From: Lateolabrax maculatus
Taxonomy: Eukaryota; Chordata; Actinopteri; Acropomatiformes; Lateolabracidae
Direction of reading: 5' to 3'
Assembly: GCA_031216445.1 (NCBI GenBank)
Contig: CM062214.1
Span: 26,876,501-26,940,500, forward strand
DNA: 64,000 nucleotides
In this document: in pieces, positions 49,990 through 62,600 of the stretch
Position numbering within the stretch: position 1 is the first letter of the stretch
Layout of the letters: each line of letters starts with the position of its first letter
Notes under the pieces: generated by a model
Told to the model about the DNA's origin: nothing
What the model saw: only the letters and a program-made list of their open reading frames with translations
Database searches by the model: none
Position numbers and translations under genes: made by a program

Positions 49990-52380
49990 GTGGAATTTAA
50001 GTTATTTTCTTCATGTCTTCACTGTTCTGCATTGTGCTTGAACAGATACAGTATACAGTGTATATACAAACAGAACATTTTACTCTCCATAACCCAATGC
50101 AAAGTGTTGAATTAAATGCTGTATAAACCCTCTGAATAAGACTCACGACCATCCTGCACAAAGTCAATACAGTGTGCATGAGAATAGAGTGCATTCATCA
50201 GGGCTCATTGCTGTGGCCCTCTGGTTCATTCAGTAAGATTTTCTTACTTATTGATTTTCTTTTGTCCATTATCTGCCAGGCGGTGCAACGAAAATGATGA
50301 ACGTGACATGGTTGAGGAGAAGCGCTGTCGTGTATGAATTTAGATAAGACGTTTAAAGCCCACTGCAGAAGCGTCATACATGAAGCTATTACCCATTGTC
50401 ACCTCTTTTCCCCTCTTTAGCCCTTTACAAAGAGCAGTCTAGTCGCCTCATATTAAAGGTCTCATCTGGTTTATTTAATCATCCTCTACTGTGTGTTTCT
50501 GTGAAAATATGTGCTGCCAAAAATATGCCTGCCTGTATAGTCAGTTTAGTGAATAAATTTAATTGTTAATCTCTGTGTTAATCATCAGGGCTGTAAGAAA
50601 ATCATTCTTTTTTTCCCCTCAGATATGTTTATAATTTTTATTTCTTTGACAAAACACCAGTTACGTTTTCTTTACTCTTGGCTTTTGTTTCTCAGAACTG
50701 TTGTATTGGTACAGCTCCTCTTGTGTAGCATCTCTGTTGAACCTATGCACCTGTTCCAAATGCAAATTTTATTCCAGCGGTGATTAGCGGGGTGTCTTTC
50801 TTTACTGAAGATTGAGATTTGTCAGTGTTTTTCATCGTGTATAAAATACACACAAAACAGGATCTAAGAGAGCTGTGAAATAAAGCCTAATAGTGCATCA
50901 TACAGGGCAGCGATTCACAAATTTACATTTCAATCGGTAACGTCTTCATAACATTAAAGGTCAAATCACAGCAGGAAGGTGTAAAACCACACCGGAGAAA
51001 AGTGTTTTTTGCACAGAAGGGTTTTGTGATCGTGTAAGACTCATGTGGCTCCTCCAGGAGCTGCTGAAAGGCCCTGATGTGGAGGACAAAGGGGCAGATC
51101 CAGAACAGCAGAATGGGAGGCGAGATTATGAGTTGACTGACCTTTTACTCAAAATCAATTACTTTAGGAAAAAGGTAAAGTTTTGGGGAAATATGCTTAT
51201 ATGCAAATTTACAGCAAAATACAGATCTGTCCCAGAGCAAGTGACATGGTAAGTGTTGAAAAAAAAATTTCTGTGTGTAGTGATAAAACTAAAAGCTACG
51301 TTACAGAGAAGAACAGTCACAGTGCATAGAGACGTTTAGACGTTAGATTCTGGTCAGAAGTTACTCTCCCACTGGGTGACGGGAAACTTTTTCTGCCAAT
51401 TTTTTGTGCGGACCAGACAAAACTGTTCTGATGAAAAGGATCAGAGGGTGATGATAATGGCAGCTCTGTGATATCTCAGCTTTACTCATCGTGGTTGTGA
51501 TTACATATGATATATATTTTTTTAAATTATCTGAACCTTTCCCCCAGGCAGTTTCACTGATTAGCTTCAACCAGAGAAGATGCACTAATCACTGAAATCA
51601 CCTGTGTTTGATTGGGATGAAATCCTGCATTCTGCAGCACATATCATATTGAGCTTTTCGACCTCAACGGTCAAACACGCTGTGTTCTTCCAGAGAGGAT
51701 GAAATGTCCCTCCTTCTCATCTCCAGCCCATTCTTATTTTCAACATCATCCCTCTTCGATTCTTCAGGTTAGTTACCTAAGACTAATTAGACGGTTGCAT
51801 AGCAACAATATGATGCAAGGGTCCTTTGAGCTCCTGTTCTCCGTGATATTAGCAAAGCTCACAGCTGGGCATTGTGTTTGTGCATGAGAAACAAGAGGCA
51901 CTTGAGCTACCTGATACCCTGCCATATTCACCATCACACGCTGAACCATAACCAGTTATGCTGATGAGGTCATTAACTAAGCTAATGAATGCATTACTTA
52001 GCATATGTTGACATACTTGTTTTGAACACACAGTTGGTATTAATATTAACTACCTATCTTAAAGCATGAGGGCATGAAGGAGCTTATTTATTCTCATTAA
52101 TATCCAAATGTATGCAGTGAGATTCTGAAAAATTGAAGCCAATTATCTGCTCTGTTGGGGATGGCTGTGGTGCCAGTGTGACCTTTATTTCATGTGAGGT
52201 TTGTGTTCACATGTGTGCGCCACCTGTGTGTCTACATGTAGATATACAGCATGTAACCTGTGATGTTGTGGGCTATAACCCAGTGAGTCTCTTCGTAGGA
52301 TGAAAAATAAACTTTTGTATTCATCATCATTAAACACTCAGTTTCTAAATGTTGTGTTTGTGTTTGTATCTGCATTTAAA
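49990..52380. other. Intergenic, no gene recognised
   Basis: AT-rich. A frame at 51043-51252 has an AG|GAGCTG acceptor-like and AAAAAG|GTAAAG donor-like pair around a charged segment, but the pyrimidine tract is weak and no family is recognised. It is left uncalled. Confidence 0.4.
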
Positions 52381-52389
52381 AGTCTGATC

Positions 52390-53420
52390 CATAAGAGGAC
52401 CCGCACCGAGGCGTCCCCATACGTCGTCTGAACCGGACAGACCTTCAAGCAACACTCGGCCACTCATAAAGCTTTTTAAATCTGACCACCTTCTACCAAA
52501 CTAACCTACAGGGGGTCTTCTCTGCTTCTTGAACATTCGTCTTGTCGTACAATCGCTCCAGTGGGGGCCAGCCACCTCTGTGCCTAATAATTCTGTTTCT
52601 CATCCCCCCTCTGATTGATATCAATTAAGCCTCCCAGTTTGTCAGGTCTTGGTACCCCTCTCAGGCCAGGCTCAGGCTGTCACTTGTATCTGATTTGATT
52701 CCTTTAATCTTCCCCAAGGTCGAACAATATATTACTTCTTCCATCATTCCTACCTGAATCACTGTTAGATACCCTATTCATTATTCAAACTGTACTGTCA
52801 CTGCCTCTAATTTAATTACAATCCCCTTCCAGCCTTTACCGCTACTTCGGATCCCGCTCCAAACACTCTATTTAACCCACTTACCTTTAAGAACAGAAAC
52901 GGCCTCAGGGTAATTGATTTAAATATTAAAGGTTGAGGCTACTTCAGAAGTTAGATCATGTAAATATATTAGTTCTGCGGACTGATCCTGATATCTTGGT
53001 GCTAAGTGACACCTGCCTCAGAAAGAGTGTTAATGACTTGGATGTAGTGCTAAAGGATTACAACTTTTTATAGAATAGACAGAATTGGAAAGGGAGGTTG
53101 GGTGGTTATATGTGTCAGATCAGGTTTCTCTGTAACTTCCTGTGCTGTCACCAAACCAAAACATTTTGGATTTCTTGACTAGACCAATTTTGAAAGATTA
53201 CTCTAGGACTACCCTATTTGAGTTCATCTTTTCCTATAGATATGACAAAATGATTGCTTTTGGTGTCTTCGAGCTACGAATTAGTGATCATTGCCCTAAA
53301 TTCTATGTAATAGAAATACTTGGTTAAAGAGAAATCTACGACATTTTAGTGACCAAGTCTTTTTAATTGATGTTTTCCATATAGCGACATACAGATGTTG
53401 AAATGGCACTTGATTTTTCT
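52390..53420 (+). mobile_element. Decayed LINE, endonuclease region
   Basis: From 52970 the translation includes DPDILVLSDTCLRKSVNDLD, then a KDYN word and, after frame shifts, LGGYM. At 53275 it reads LRISDHCP and then, in another frame, KRNLRHFSDQVFLIDVFHIA. These follow the order of APE-type endonuclease motifs in teleost non-LTR retrotransposons: LSETWL-like segment, then ISDHC-like catalytic segment, then the linker toward reverse transcriptase. The usual Glu in the first motif is Asp and part of the domain between the motifs is missing. The copy is inactive and 5'-biased, with no reverse transcriptase visible downstream. Sequence from 52390 to 52880 is probably its 5' region. Confidence 0.7.
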
Positions 53421-53424
53421 GATT

Positions 53425-56400
53425 TCTGAGCCGTGTGAGGTTTGCTTAGCTTTGAGCAGACACTTTGCTGATGCTGGGCATTCATCTGAAAAGCATTACA
53501 CAGGGCCTCCTCTTATTAATAGCCTAATGATTGTGTCTCATTTCTCGGTTTACCTTTCAGCCCTTCTCTCCTAGTGATGGAGTTTGAAGCATTGCAGCCC
53601 ATTGATACCAGGAGTTCAGCTGGAGAGGATAAATTGGGAAACAAATCCATTAGAACAACATTTAAAAACACAATTATAAAAATTGAAATAAAATAAGATT
53701 AGATAAGAAATGTTATAAATTGCTTTAAATTCATTAAAGGAAACAGAAACCACTGTTTCCACATTTCTTCTGTTATTACAAGTGAATGTGATTAGACCAG
53801 GAGGGCTTTGTGTGTGTATAATTTTGTATTTTTAATTAGTTTTTATGTTTATTTCTGTCGTGGAAACTGAAATCTTGGTTCTTGTCTAGAGCAGATGAGA
53901 GTTGTTAATTAAATACCAAATGACACAATATTCAATCCTAAGTAGATCTTTGCAGAGATATGACTCAGTCTCCCATCAGTTCTTATACTTTGAGATAACA
54001 CACACACACACAACATTAACTGTAACACTCAACAGGATCCACATGATCTCACTGTAGAAGTTCATTTTGACCTTGACTTCATCCTCTCTTGATACTTTCT
54101 TTGACATAGTTCTTCTCTCATCACGCCTCTCCGTGTTTCAAAAGGTTTTCCTCCTGCACCGACTCCCTAACTCCCCACACATTTCACTGTCTGCCGATTA
54201 TTTCCTCAGGACCATGTGAAAATACATAAAACAATTATATTCTTGGTTTACAGAACAATGTGCATCAACATCTTTCAGGCCTTCCAGGCTTCGTTCTTTC
54301 ATGATGAGTTTTCCTGTCTTTAGTTTCACAACAACCTATATTTTGTAATATCATGGTGGATAAATGCTAAACACATCTAATCATTTAGCAAAAAATATGA
54401 TCTTATGGGAAAACACATCATTATAACAAGACTTTCCCTTACAATTTTGTTTTGACTAAAACGAAAGAAATTTCCTATTTATTTTAATTTTATTTGAGTT
54501 AGTCTCTTACATACATGATATCGTTTCAGTTAGTTTTTATGTTTTTTAAATTTTTATTTCAGTTTACTAAAATGTTAACACTTTTTATTTTGGTTTTAAC
54601 TATAATAACCTTGGTACACTTAGAGATGTTCCCCCCATCGTCACACTTATCCATTCAATAGTATCATTTTGAAACAGATGATCTAGTGATTCACTAACTT
54701 GACCCTCTACTCTCACCCTGCAGGCACGCCATGTGACATTATCCCCGTTGATATCCTCAGGCGTAAACAGGGCTTGATGCGTGCAGTGTTGGTGTCACAA
54801 TGTTGCCACTTTCCAGACCACACAGGCCGACTGGCAAGGACACATGAGCAGGCCACGGAGGGCCAGTGGCTGGAAACCTTTTCCTCTGCACTAAACTTCT
54901 CAGGATGCAACCAGATGATTCGACGTGGCGTGACAGGTGGATAACAGTACGGGGGGGGGGGGGGGGGGGGGGGACAGCTGGATGCTGTGCCCCGCGGGCC
55001 TGCTGGGATCTGAGGAGTCTCCAGTTCAGAGCTGATTGAACCTGGCTCGCCCTTTCCCAAGCTTTGTTTGCCGTGCCACTGCCCACAATGCAGTAACCAC
55101 TAGTGCTGAATGGTAAAAAAGAAAATAAACCAAAAAGGTAAAAACTGAGCCAGACATGCTGAGACTGGGAGTCGAACAGTTGGCCGGCATCGTTCCTGTG
55201 TTCCAAGTCAGCCAATTAGTCACAAATATGATTCCACAGGCAAAGCTTTCTCTTATTAATTCATGACCGTTGGAGAACTAGAATACAGTATGAGACGTCT
55301 GCCGGTAGAGATTACCATATTATTGGCAAAAGCTTTCTTCTGTTCACCTCCACAAAAAATTATCATAGCTCAGTGTGTACTGTGTGTTGTTTAAATTGTT
55401 AGAAAATCCCCATGAAAAAAAAAAATACAGCGTTATATATACACAACCTTAGAAAAAAACAGCTTCCATTTCTGGCCTGGTTAAATTGTGGTGAGATTTT
55501 TTTAAAGAATAAATAAAATTGGTAAACAGCTGAATGGTGCGGCTTGAATTGGGTTTGTAACAGCATGTAAATGTAATGCAGTTAAAAACATTTGACTGTT
55601 ACTCTACTTGTTTAATTACCTTCACTACAGGTACAGTGTAATCAACGTCTGAATGCAAGTTCAGGTGAAATCTCAGGGAATTATTTGAAGGGCTTTTTTG
55701 GAAATGTAGGACATCTGGTCCTCAAGGAGAGGCAGGCAAACAGGAAAATACGAAATTCATTTTACCACAAAACAAACATTACAGATGATTCACAGTGTTT
55801 GGATTGTCAGATATTCCATTGATGTTTTTGTTAAACTTGTTCTAGGGGAGATTCAAAAGTTACCAAAGATACAAAATATGTCAGAACGCACTTTAGGCAA
55901 ATGTGTGTAAAATAACCCTTAACATGTTGTAAATATACAACATTTGATGGAATGATGAGGCCATAAAAACATCTGTATATACTGTATGGGACACTGTTAG
56001 AATATGTGGAATAAGCTACATTTCAAATTGCTAATTGAGCATCTTCAGACCTGTGTGTTGCTATTTCTTTGCACATTCTTTAGAGAGACTTTGGGAGAAT
56101 CTCATGTCCCCAGCAGTTGATCTGATTATCTACAAGATATAGAAAAATTGGAGGAGCATTGCGAGCCAAATTCTTGATTTTGTTTGTGGTATTACTTCCT
56201 AAACTCTGGATGTGTACCCGACCTGTGTGTAATGAGCCTGAGAGTTGGGTGGGATTAACTCTGGATAATTGCAATGAGATTGCAATCAAAGTTTCAATTA
56301 CACCGCAGATACAGTTAGGTTGCCGCTGCCTGGGTGTTGATTTGCGTTCTGTTAATTTGGATTTAGAGCATTAGCCTTCTCACTTTCTCTCGCTTGCCAT

Positions 56401-56985
56401 CTCTTGAGCTAGGGAAGATTTTCTGGGTTGGGAGCTTCGTTATTAATCCTGTGTACTCTGTCCACAAAGCACAGTAATGTGTTACCGAATGATCTGTTTG
56501 GACAGGCCATATTAGCCCACAGAGACAAGGCTGCGCTGAGAGGGATGGTTTCCACCAGCAGCAGAGCACAGCTTGTATATTTCCCTCAAATGAATAAACC
56601 ATTTATCAATGTATTGGGGATACTCAGCGCAATATGAGGATCTGATTGTTTCGTAGAAGTTGATTGCACCTCAGGGTTGCCAGCAAGGAAGATATTGCTG
56701 CAAACACTTGCTCTCAGTTACAGAGAGAAGACACTGAAATAAGAAGGGATGCAAGTTGCAACTGTTTAACAGGCGTTACACAAAAAGCTCGGCTGCTTCT
56801 GCTCCAAGCCTCATCGCCCACAATACATAACCTGCAATGGTGCAAAGCAGATGACATGTTTCCTCATCTCATCCATTAAATACTCCTTACAAGGCAACTT
56901 CTGCGCCCGATAAATAAAGCCTGACATTACACACCTTCACATTGCTCAGTTAAGAGTCACAGTGAAGTGTGAGAGCGACTTATTG
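53425..56985. other. Intergenic upstream of hmg20a
   Basis: No exon recognised. Sequence at 56040-56370 and 56400-56640 is of mixed composition, largely free of repeats and close to the promoter, so it is a candidate for regulatory DNA. Open frames (56159-56374, 56428-56637) lack domains. A/T runs near 55410-55430. Confidence 0.4.
54951..54973. repeat. (G)23 mononucleotide tract
   Basis: Twenty-three consecutive G. The 115- and 152-codon minus-strand open frames over it, with proline runs, depend on this tract and are not genes. Confidence 0.97.
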
Positions 56986-56989
56986 AAGA

Positions 56990-57500
56990 GCTGCAGTACC
57001 CGCACTCCGCGGCAGGGGGCGGCAGAGCGCGGCGGCGCCCTCGAACACTTCCGTCTGCGTGCGCGAAGAAAACGGGGACCCACGCGGGCCACAGAGCTGC
57101 AGGACATAGATCTGTTTGCTCTAATGGAGATTTCAATTAACGATGCTTCTCTTTGTGTTGATCTCTACCGACGTTTGAACGGAAATCATGTTGCACTTTC
57201 CTTTATAACATCGCTGCTGCTTCTTCTTCTGCTCTTTATTATCGGCTGAATCTGAACCCACAGAGTCAACATATTACACTTCTTATCTCACCTTTTTACC
57301 TTCACCAGACTTTTATTTTATTTTTTTATATATAATTTATTATATTTATTTCCCGTCTATTCACACACACAAAAGCCATAAAATATTTTAAAACAGGGAG
57401 ACGGCTGAGGTTTAACCCGCTGCGAGCCGGTCTATGTGCTGCGGCTCTGCGCGGCGGCGGCTGTATTGTTTTGATGAGGAAGCCGTCGGACAGGTAAGCG
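56990..57500 (+). promoter_or_regulatory. hmg20a: CpG-rich promoter region of hmg20a
   Basis: Two CG-dense patches (57000-57095 and 57410-57550) stand out from AT-rich, CpG-poor surroundings and lie at the probable first exon. The upstream patch contains ACTTCCG (57047), an ETS-like word, followed by TGCGTGCGCG (57056), an NRF1-like word; both are common in housekeeping vertebrate promoters. An AT-rich stretch near 57378-57394 lies about 30 bases upstream of a plausible start near 57411. The upstream patch could also serve a second start or a divergent non-coding transcript; no divergent coding exon was seen. Confidence 0.6.
57434..57493 (+). CDS. hmg20a: hmg20a probable exon 1 (5' UTR or alternative N-terminal coding)
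   Basis: A strong donor (ACAG|GTAAGC, intron from 57494) lies in CG-rich sequence 2.1 kb upstream of coding exon 2. From the ATG at 57434, 20 codons run to the donor and, after splicing to 59585, continue in frame through eight more codons into the ATG at 59609. This would add 28 residues, beginning MCCGSARRRLYCFDEEAVGQ. An in-frame TAA at 57413 closes the frame upstream. The ATG context is weak (T at -3, T at +4), so this exon may instead be untranslated. Another ATG at 57473, in a different frame, would form an 11-codon upstream ORF across the junction that ends at TAG inside exon 2. The transcription start cannot be read from sequence. The exon itself is fairly likely; its coding status is unclear. 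Confidence 0.5.
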
Positions 57501-59584
57501 GCGGCTCCGGTTCACCTGCGGACACACGGCGCTGCACGCCGTCACCAGATGCGCGTTTAAATGTTTGATCTATTGAAGTTTTTCTCGTCGTTTCCGGACG
57601 AGTTAAACCAAAGAACAACGTTAGCTGCGGCGAGCTAACGAGCTAACGGCGAGCTACGAGCTGTTAGCAGCAGCTTAGCACGTTAAACCTTTTGTTTGTG
57701 ATCAATAATACGTTCAGTTGGGTTTTAAAGGTTGACGTTAGTCGTGGTGAACACCTGGGGTTCAGCAGAGGCAGGTGGAGGGGGTAAAAACACCGGGTTT
57801 TGTGCACCGCAGCTGCTGGAAGTTGACGTTAGCTCGCGGACATTAGCCCCGCTGAGGCTAAAGAAGTGATCAGCTGTTCACACGGTTCCTGTGAGAAAGG
57901 ATCGATATCTCAGGTTAACTTCACCTATGAGCTGATCAGGTAGACCTGGCTGTGGTCAGTGTGGCGATAATTCATCACACTGAGCCACAGCTGCTCACAT
58001 TGATGTAGCTTGGCGTTAACGTTAATGTAAGACTGCCACAACGTTATAATAACGTTATAAAACATTATATTAACGTTATTACAACCGACAGACAACGATA
58101 ATACTAACATAACAACCTATTATTGTATTTAATGCCATTTCAGCTGTTTGTTTGGGTTGTAAAATAAGGGAATAACCCGGATCTAAGTCTGTGTCTTGTA
58201 GAATAATGTGATTTAAATGCTGCTTCATATCAATCATAAACATTTTAAATGTGCAAAACGGTGTTTTAGAGGTTAATAAGTGAAACTATGAAACATCTCA
58301 CTCTGTTGCACATAATGTTATATTATTCTGTCCAGGTAAAACTCCAGATTGCAATTTATCATTGAATCCTGCATTGTGTGCTTTGGTCCAGCAGAGGGCC
58401 CTACAGCACAGATTTAGTTTATGTTTGGAAAGCAGAAAACTGGGAATACACTAATTTCTCTGCTGTTTGTTGGCTTTTGAGTTGTTTTGCTGCTCACAGA
58501 TAAGCATCTAAACACATCTCGGATTTAATAGGCGACACGAGGGCGCCCTTCTTGTTCGGGAGGTTCTCGGTGTCACTATAGAGAGACTCCAGGCATCACA
58601 GAAACGTTTGCATGGAGACCCCGGTTCACCTTAACTCGCTGCTGTACGGGGAAGTTCCCCACATACTCTCTCGGTGGAAGATTGGCTTAATTCCTCTGTG
58701 ACTCCCCCTCCCCCCCACAGTGTTTAGTAGCAGGAGGGGCAAAAAACCACTTCCAGGATACAGAGGCTCACTTCCCACGCAGTGATTTAGAAGAGGTCAA
58801 AGTTTAAAACACAATTATATTGTTCCAGTTTTTAGAGCTCAACCTGGGCTTTTTGCCCACAAGTACCCTGAGTCAGCATACTTTTTAATTAGGTGTTCCC
58901 TCCATTCATTTGATCTTTATAAACGTTAATGACCTAATGTAATTCTAAGTGGTTTTGAGAGTAAAAAATATTGTAATTTCAAGCTGGGATTGAACACTGT
59001 TAAACAGATTTTCTAACACTCACTGATGTTTGGACTACAAAGTCTCTTTAAATCTCAGTTAAACCAGGCGTTCAGCTATAGAACAGATTTATTTTCCCAG
59101 AGAGCTTTTTAGCATGTGGGCGTTCTCTTATCTCTAATTACGAGGCAGTACCACACAACACTACTTCCTCCTGTTGAAAATGTGCTGCCTCCACCTCAGA
59201 GGAGTGGGGCTCAATAATGATTGATAGCAGCAAGACATTTCTATTAGAGGAAATGTGTCTGGCCAAGAAGAGGTTTGGAGCCAATACCGGGAGGAGTTTG
59301 GACGAAAAGGCGATACCGTCTGCTCTCTATTTCCTGGCTGGGACAGCATCCCCAGTGACAATGCTCCTCAGTCCACCTCAGTCCAACCATGTCTCAGAAT
59401 GCTTAGCCCACCTCCATCAGGCAGCCATGTGTGTCCCCATTTTCTTCATCAGGCTTCCCCCAGAAAGCACAAGCCTTACCTTAACTCATCGCTAACCTTT
59501 CCAGATCATATATTAACAGTTAGGCTTATAGCGCTTACTGTACTGGTGTGAGATGTTTCCTATTCTCTCACTGTTTTCCCTCAG
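57494..59584 (+). other. hmg20a: hmg20a intron 1
   Basis: GT-AG intron of about 2.1 kb. Its first ~300 bases are still CG-rich, then it becomes ordinary AT-rich DNA. It contains short AACGTTA palindromic words around 58010-58080 and a C-rich stretch near 58707. An open frame at 59255-59551 has no splice-consistent link to exon 2 and shows no similarity I recognise, so it is not called as an exon. Confidence 0.6.
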
Positions 59585-59674
59585 GTCTCCCCTGTAGTCA
59601 TAGAAGTCATGGAGGAGCAGACAGCCTCTCCTGGAGCCAACCCCGACAACAACGGCCAAAGAAACGGAGATGAG
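59585..59674 (+). CDS. hmg20a: hmg20a exon 2
   Basis: The acceptor is CCCTCAG|GTCTCC after a pyrimidine-rich tract; the donor is GATGAG|GTAAAA. The ATG at 59609 opens a 22-residue piece, MEEQTASPGANPDNNGQRNGDE, ending in phase 0. The 24 bases before the ATG are open in the same frame (VSPVVIEV), so they can be 5' UTR or coding. The piece is acidic and polar and probably disordered. It sits where other HMG20A proteins have a variable tail before the basic linker. Confidence 0.85.
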
Positions 59675-62600
59675 GTAAAAACTGAACACAACAAGTGACA
59701 TATTTTTCAGTTTCCAGTTCCAACTCCTAGAATGTCCTGCCAGTGTATATCATGGGGGGATTGCTACCTGAACCTTCAAAACATATCTGTTTTTGTTATC
59801 TTTGCAGAAGCCCCGACGTGGCAGCTGGACCAAGGGGAGGAAGAGGAAGAAGCCAATGAAGGACAGCAACGCACCCAAGGCCCCCCTAACGGGCTACGTC
59901 CGCTTCATGAACGACAGACGGGAGCAGCTACGGGCAGAGCGTCCAGACGTGCCCTTTCCAGAGATTACGAGGATGCTGGGCAATGAGTGGAGCAAGCTGC
60001 CCCCCGAGGAGAAGCAGGTCAGTGAAGAAGCTCCAGACAGGATTGAACATTGAGCATACAACTGTGAGGAAGAATGTGTCAAAGTATGTTTTTGTATATA
60101 AGATTACCTGCAAATGCTTAAAATTCTATGTAAGTACTCATATAGATTAGTGCTATAGTGAACAACCAATGGGATGCAGGTTTTGAGAAAGCAGTGAAAG
60201 TAAATAAAAGACCAAAGACTGAAGCCAGAAGCAAAATCTGCAGAGGTTTTTTATTAACAGGGTGTTTTATTTTTAATCGTCATTACGTTTTGGCTTTCAG
60301 TAATTGCACCAGTGTTGTCCCAAAGGTCTGGACTGAAATATTCATTTGCTACTTGCCCACACTTACTGCTTTCCAACACTCTCTCAAACCAACAGAGACT
60401 GTCACCTTATTTTTCACTCTGCACAAAAGGAGTGTAGGAACAAAAGCATGCAGAGACAAAACACAGTCTTAGACATGACTACATTTGGTTCAGGCAAATT
60501 TGCCATAGAATTTGTCATACGGCTGCAAGTATATCTGAGTGATGCCATGGTGCTTCGGTCAGGGTTTGGTAGCAAAACACCTGGTGCATAACTGCAGAGG
60601 TATTGATGTTGTTCATAGTTGGAACTTGCAGTTTTTCTTGCGTTTCTTTCCAGAGAAGATTGGAGAAGATTTTGCTGCTGATTTGTACCACATTGTTGTT
60701 TTACACAGAGTTCAGAGATGAGTCCGATATGCCACTGTCCTGGCCTTTGCATGAAGATGGTTTTATTAGTGTTTCCTAAACTAATTATATTACAAGATGC
60801 ATTTTTTTGTTACAAGGCTTGAGTGAATGTAGTTATTAATATTGGGAATTACTGATTTTTGTCTTTTAAAAGGAACTAATCCTGATTAGCAATAATTACT
60901 CCCACTTATCGAGCCACCCATTTCACCCACAATCCTCCTTCATCCTGTTTCAACCAAATCTCATTTTCCTAACTTTTTGGCTCAGACTTTGGCTGAGCTC
61001 TTCTCAACTTTCTTTCGTCTCCCTGCAGCGATACTTGGATGAGGCGGAGCGAGATAAGGAGCGCTACATGCGCGAGCTGGAGAAGTACCAGAAGACAGAG
61101 GCCTACAAACACTTCACCAGGAAGGTCCAGGAGAAGCAGAAGGGCAAGCGGCACAGGGGAGGTGAGATCTGGTCAGAAAAGCAGCATGTCAAGTATGCAC
61201 AGCCACTGAAACTAACTAGTCTGGAAGTCATTTTGAGGTACTACTCTTTAAAAAGTAGTTGACAAGTCAAGTACTTTATATGTCTGGTGACATCTGGATT
61301 ATGTTTGGAGGACAATTCCTGCCCAGACAGATTGACAAACAGGAACATGAATCTGTAATGTCATACAGTGCAGCAAGCAGTCAGTTGAATTACGTGGTCG
61401 TGTGGTTTGTTTTCCTTTTTGAAATTGGTATTCAGAAATGAATAAATAAATATAGGAATGGAAGTTTAAAATTTCTGGACTGGCTTGAAAAATTTGGTTT
61501 TGACCATAAAGATGCCCATGAGCAAGGCACCAAACCACTTAATGATCTAGCGGAGCAGCTTTGTGGCTTGAAGTAGAAGGCTTTGGTCTTGTTGGGAAAC
61601 TCCTTTAGATGTTTATGTGTTGCTGCTTAAACTTGAAACAGGAAGTCAGTGTAAAAAAAAAAACAAAAAAAAAACAATACGACAAAAACTCTACAGGTGA
61701 ACCGCGGCACAAACACTGACAGAACCCAATTTACCACATAGGCCACTCACCTTGAATATTTTCCATTATTTGGCGTAGCAAACTCATTTGCTTTGCTTAG
61801 TCAGTGGGAATGTGGCAAGGAAAGGAGATACTTTCAGAGCTCGTAGTAGTAGTTCGGGTTATGAGTTCTACGTTATGTGTTCCTATCGTGCTACTGTGGA
61901 CATATCTCATTTTGAATATCAAACATTTTGATGATATAAACAGCTCTGCCTTGGCAAAGATGTTGAACTTCTCTACTAAAGCAGATGCTCTGCCTCTTTT
62001 CAGTTTATTCCCAATATGTGCAGAGATGGGATTGTTGGGGATTACATTTAATTCATTCTATCATTTCACAATGTAGTAAAGGCATGCTGCGCCAGTGGGT
62101 ACACGACTCATCTCCTGTCTTCTTTCTTTATTCTTTCTTTCCTTTCCAGATGTTGGGCACCAGGTAGCCAACGAGGCTCTTCATGAGGTCAGTAACTCTT
62201 TCCGGCCCTGTTACACTCACAATCACTTTCCTTAAGAAGTGAATATCATATTTAACTAAGTGAAGATATCTTCTTCAAATCGTATTTGCTCCACAAATCC
62301 TGTCCAGAAAAGGACAGCACAACATCTTATCAGAATGATCAGTCAGCTACTCATTTAGCAGCAGGATCTCACAAAAAGTGAAAAGTGGAACAGTGGGAGA
62401 CAGTTACAGATTATACGTACAGTCAGCACTCATTGTAGGCGGCATATACAAGGTGTGACAGACTGTCAGAACACCACGTCCTGTTCATCAGTAGAATAAA
62501 TAAATTAAATGAGTTACAAGTCTCAAAGTGTGTGTGACAATGAAACGAAGAAGAGATCGCCTCTGGTTTTTCCAGTGTTTTCTTTTGTTTCAATGAGTAA

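Noticed and set aside
51052..51176. Possible internal exon (acceptor- and donor-like ends, charged peptide)
   Set aside because: Weak pyrimidine tract, no recognised family, no partner exons.
54757..55215. 152-codon minus-strand open frame with proline run
   Set aside because: Created by the G23 tract; no protein similarity recognised.
55155..55230. tRNA-like sequence on the minus strand (TGTTCGACTCCCAG)
   Set aside because: The T-stem does not pair, and an A-box-like word sits at the wrong distance for a tRNA.
59255..59551. Open frame in hmg20a intron 1 as an extra N-terminal exon
   Set aside because: No donor in phase with exon 2 was found, and the translation resembles no HMG20A N-terminus I know.
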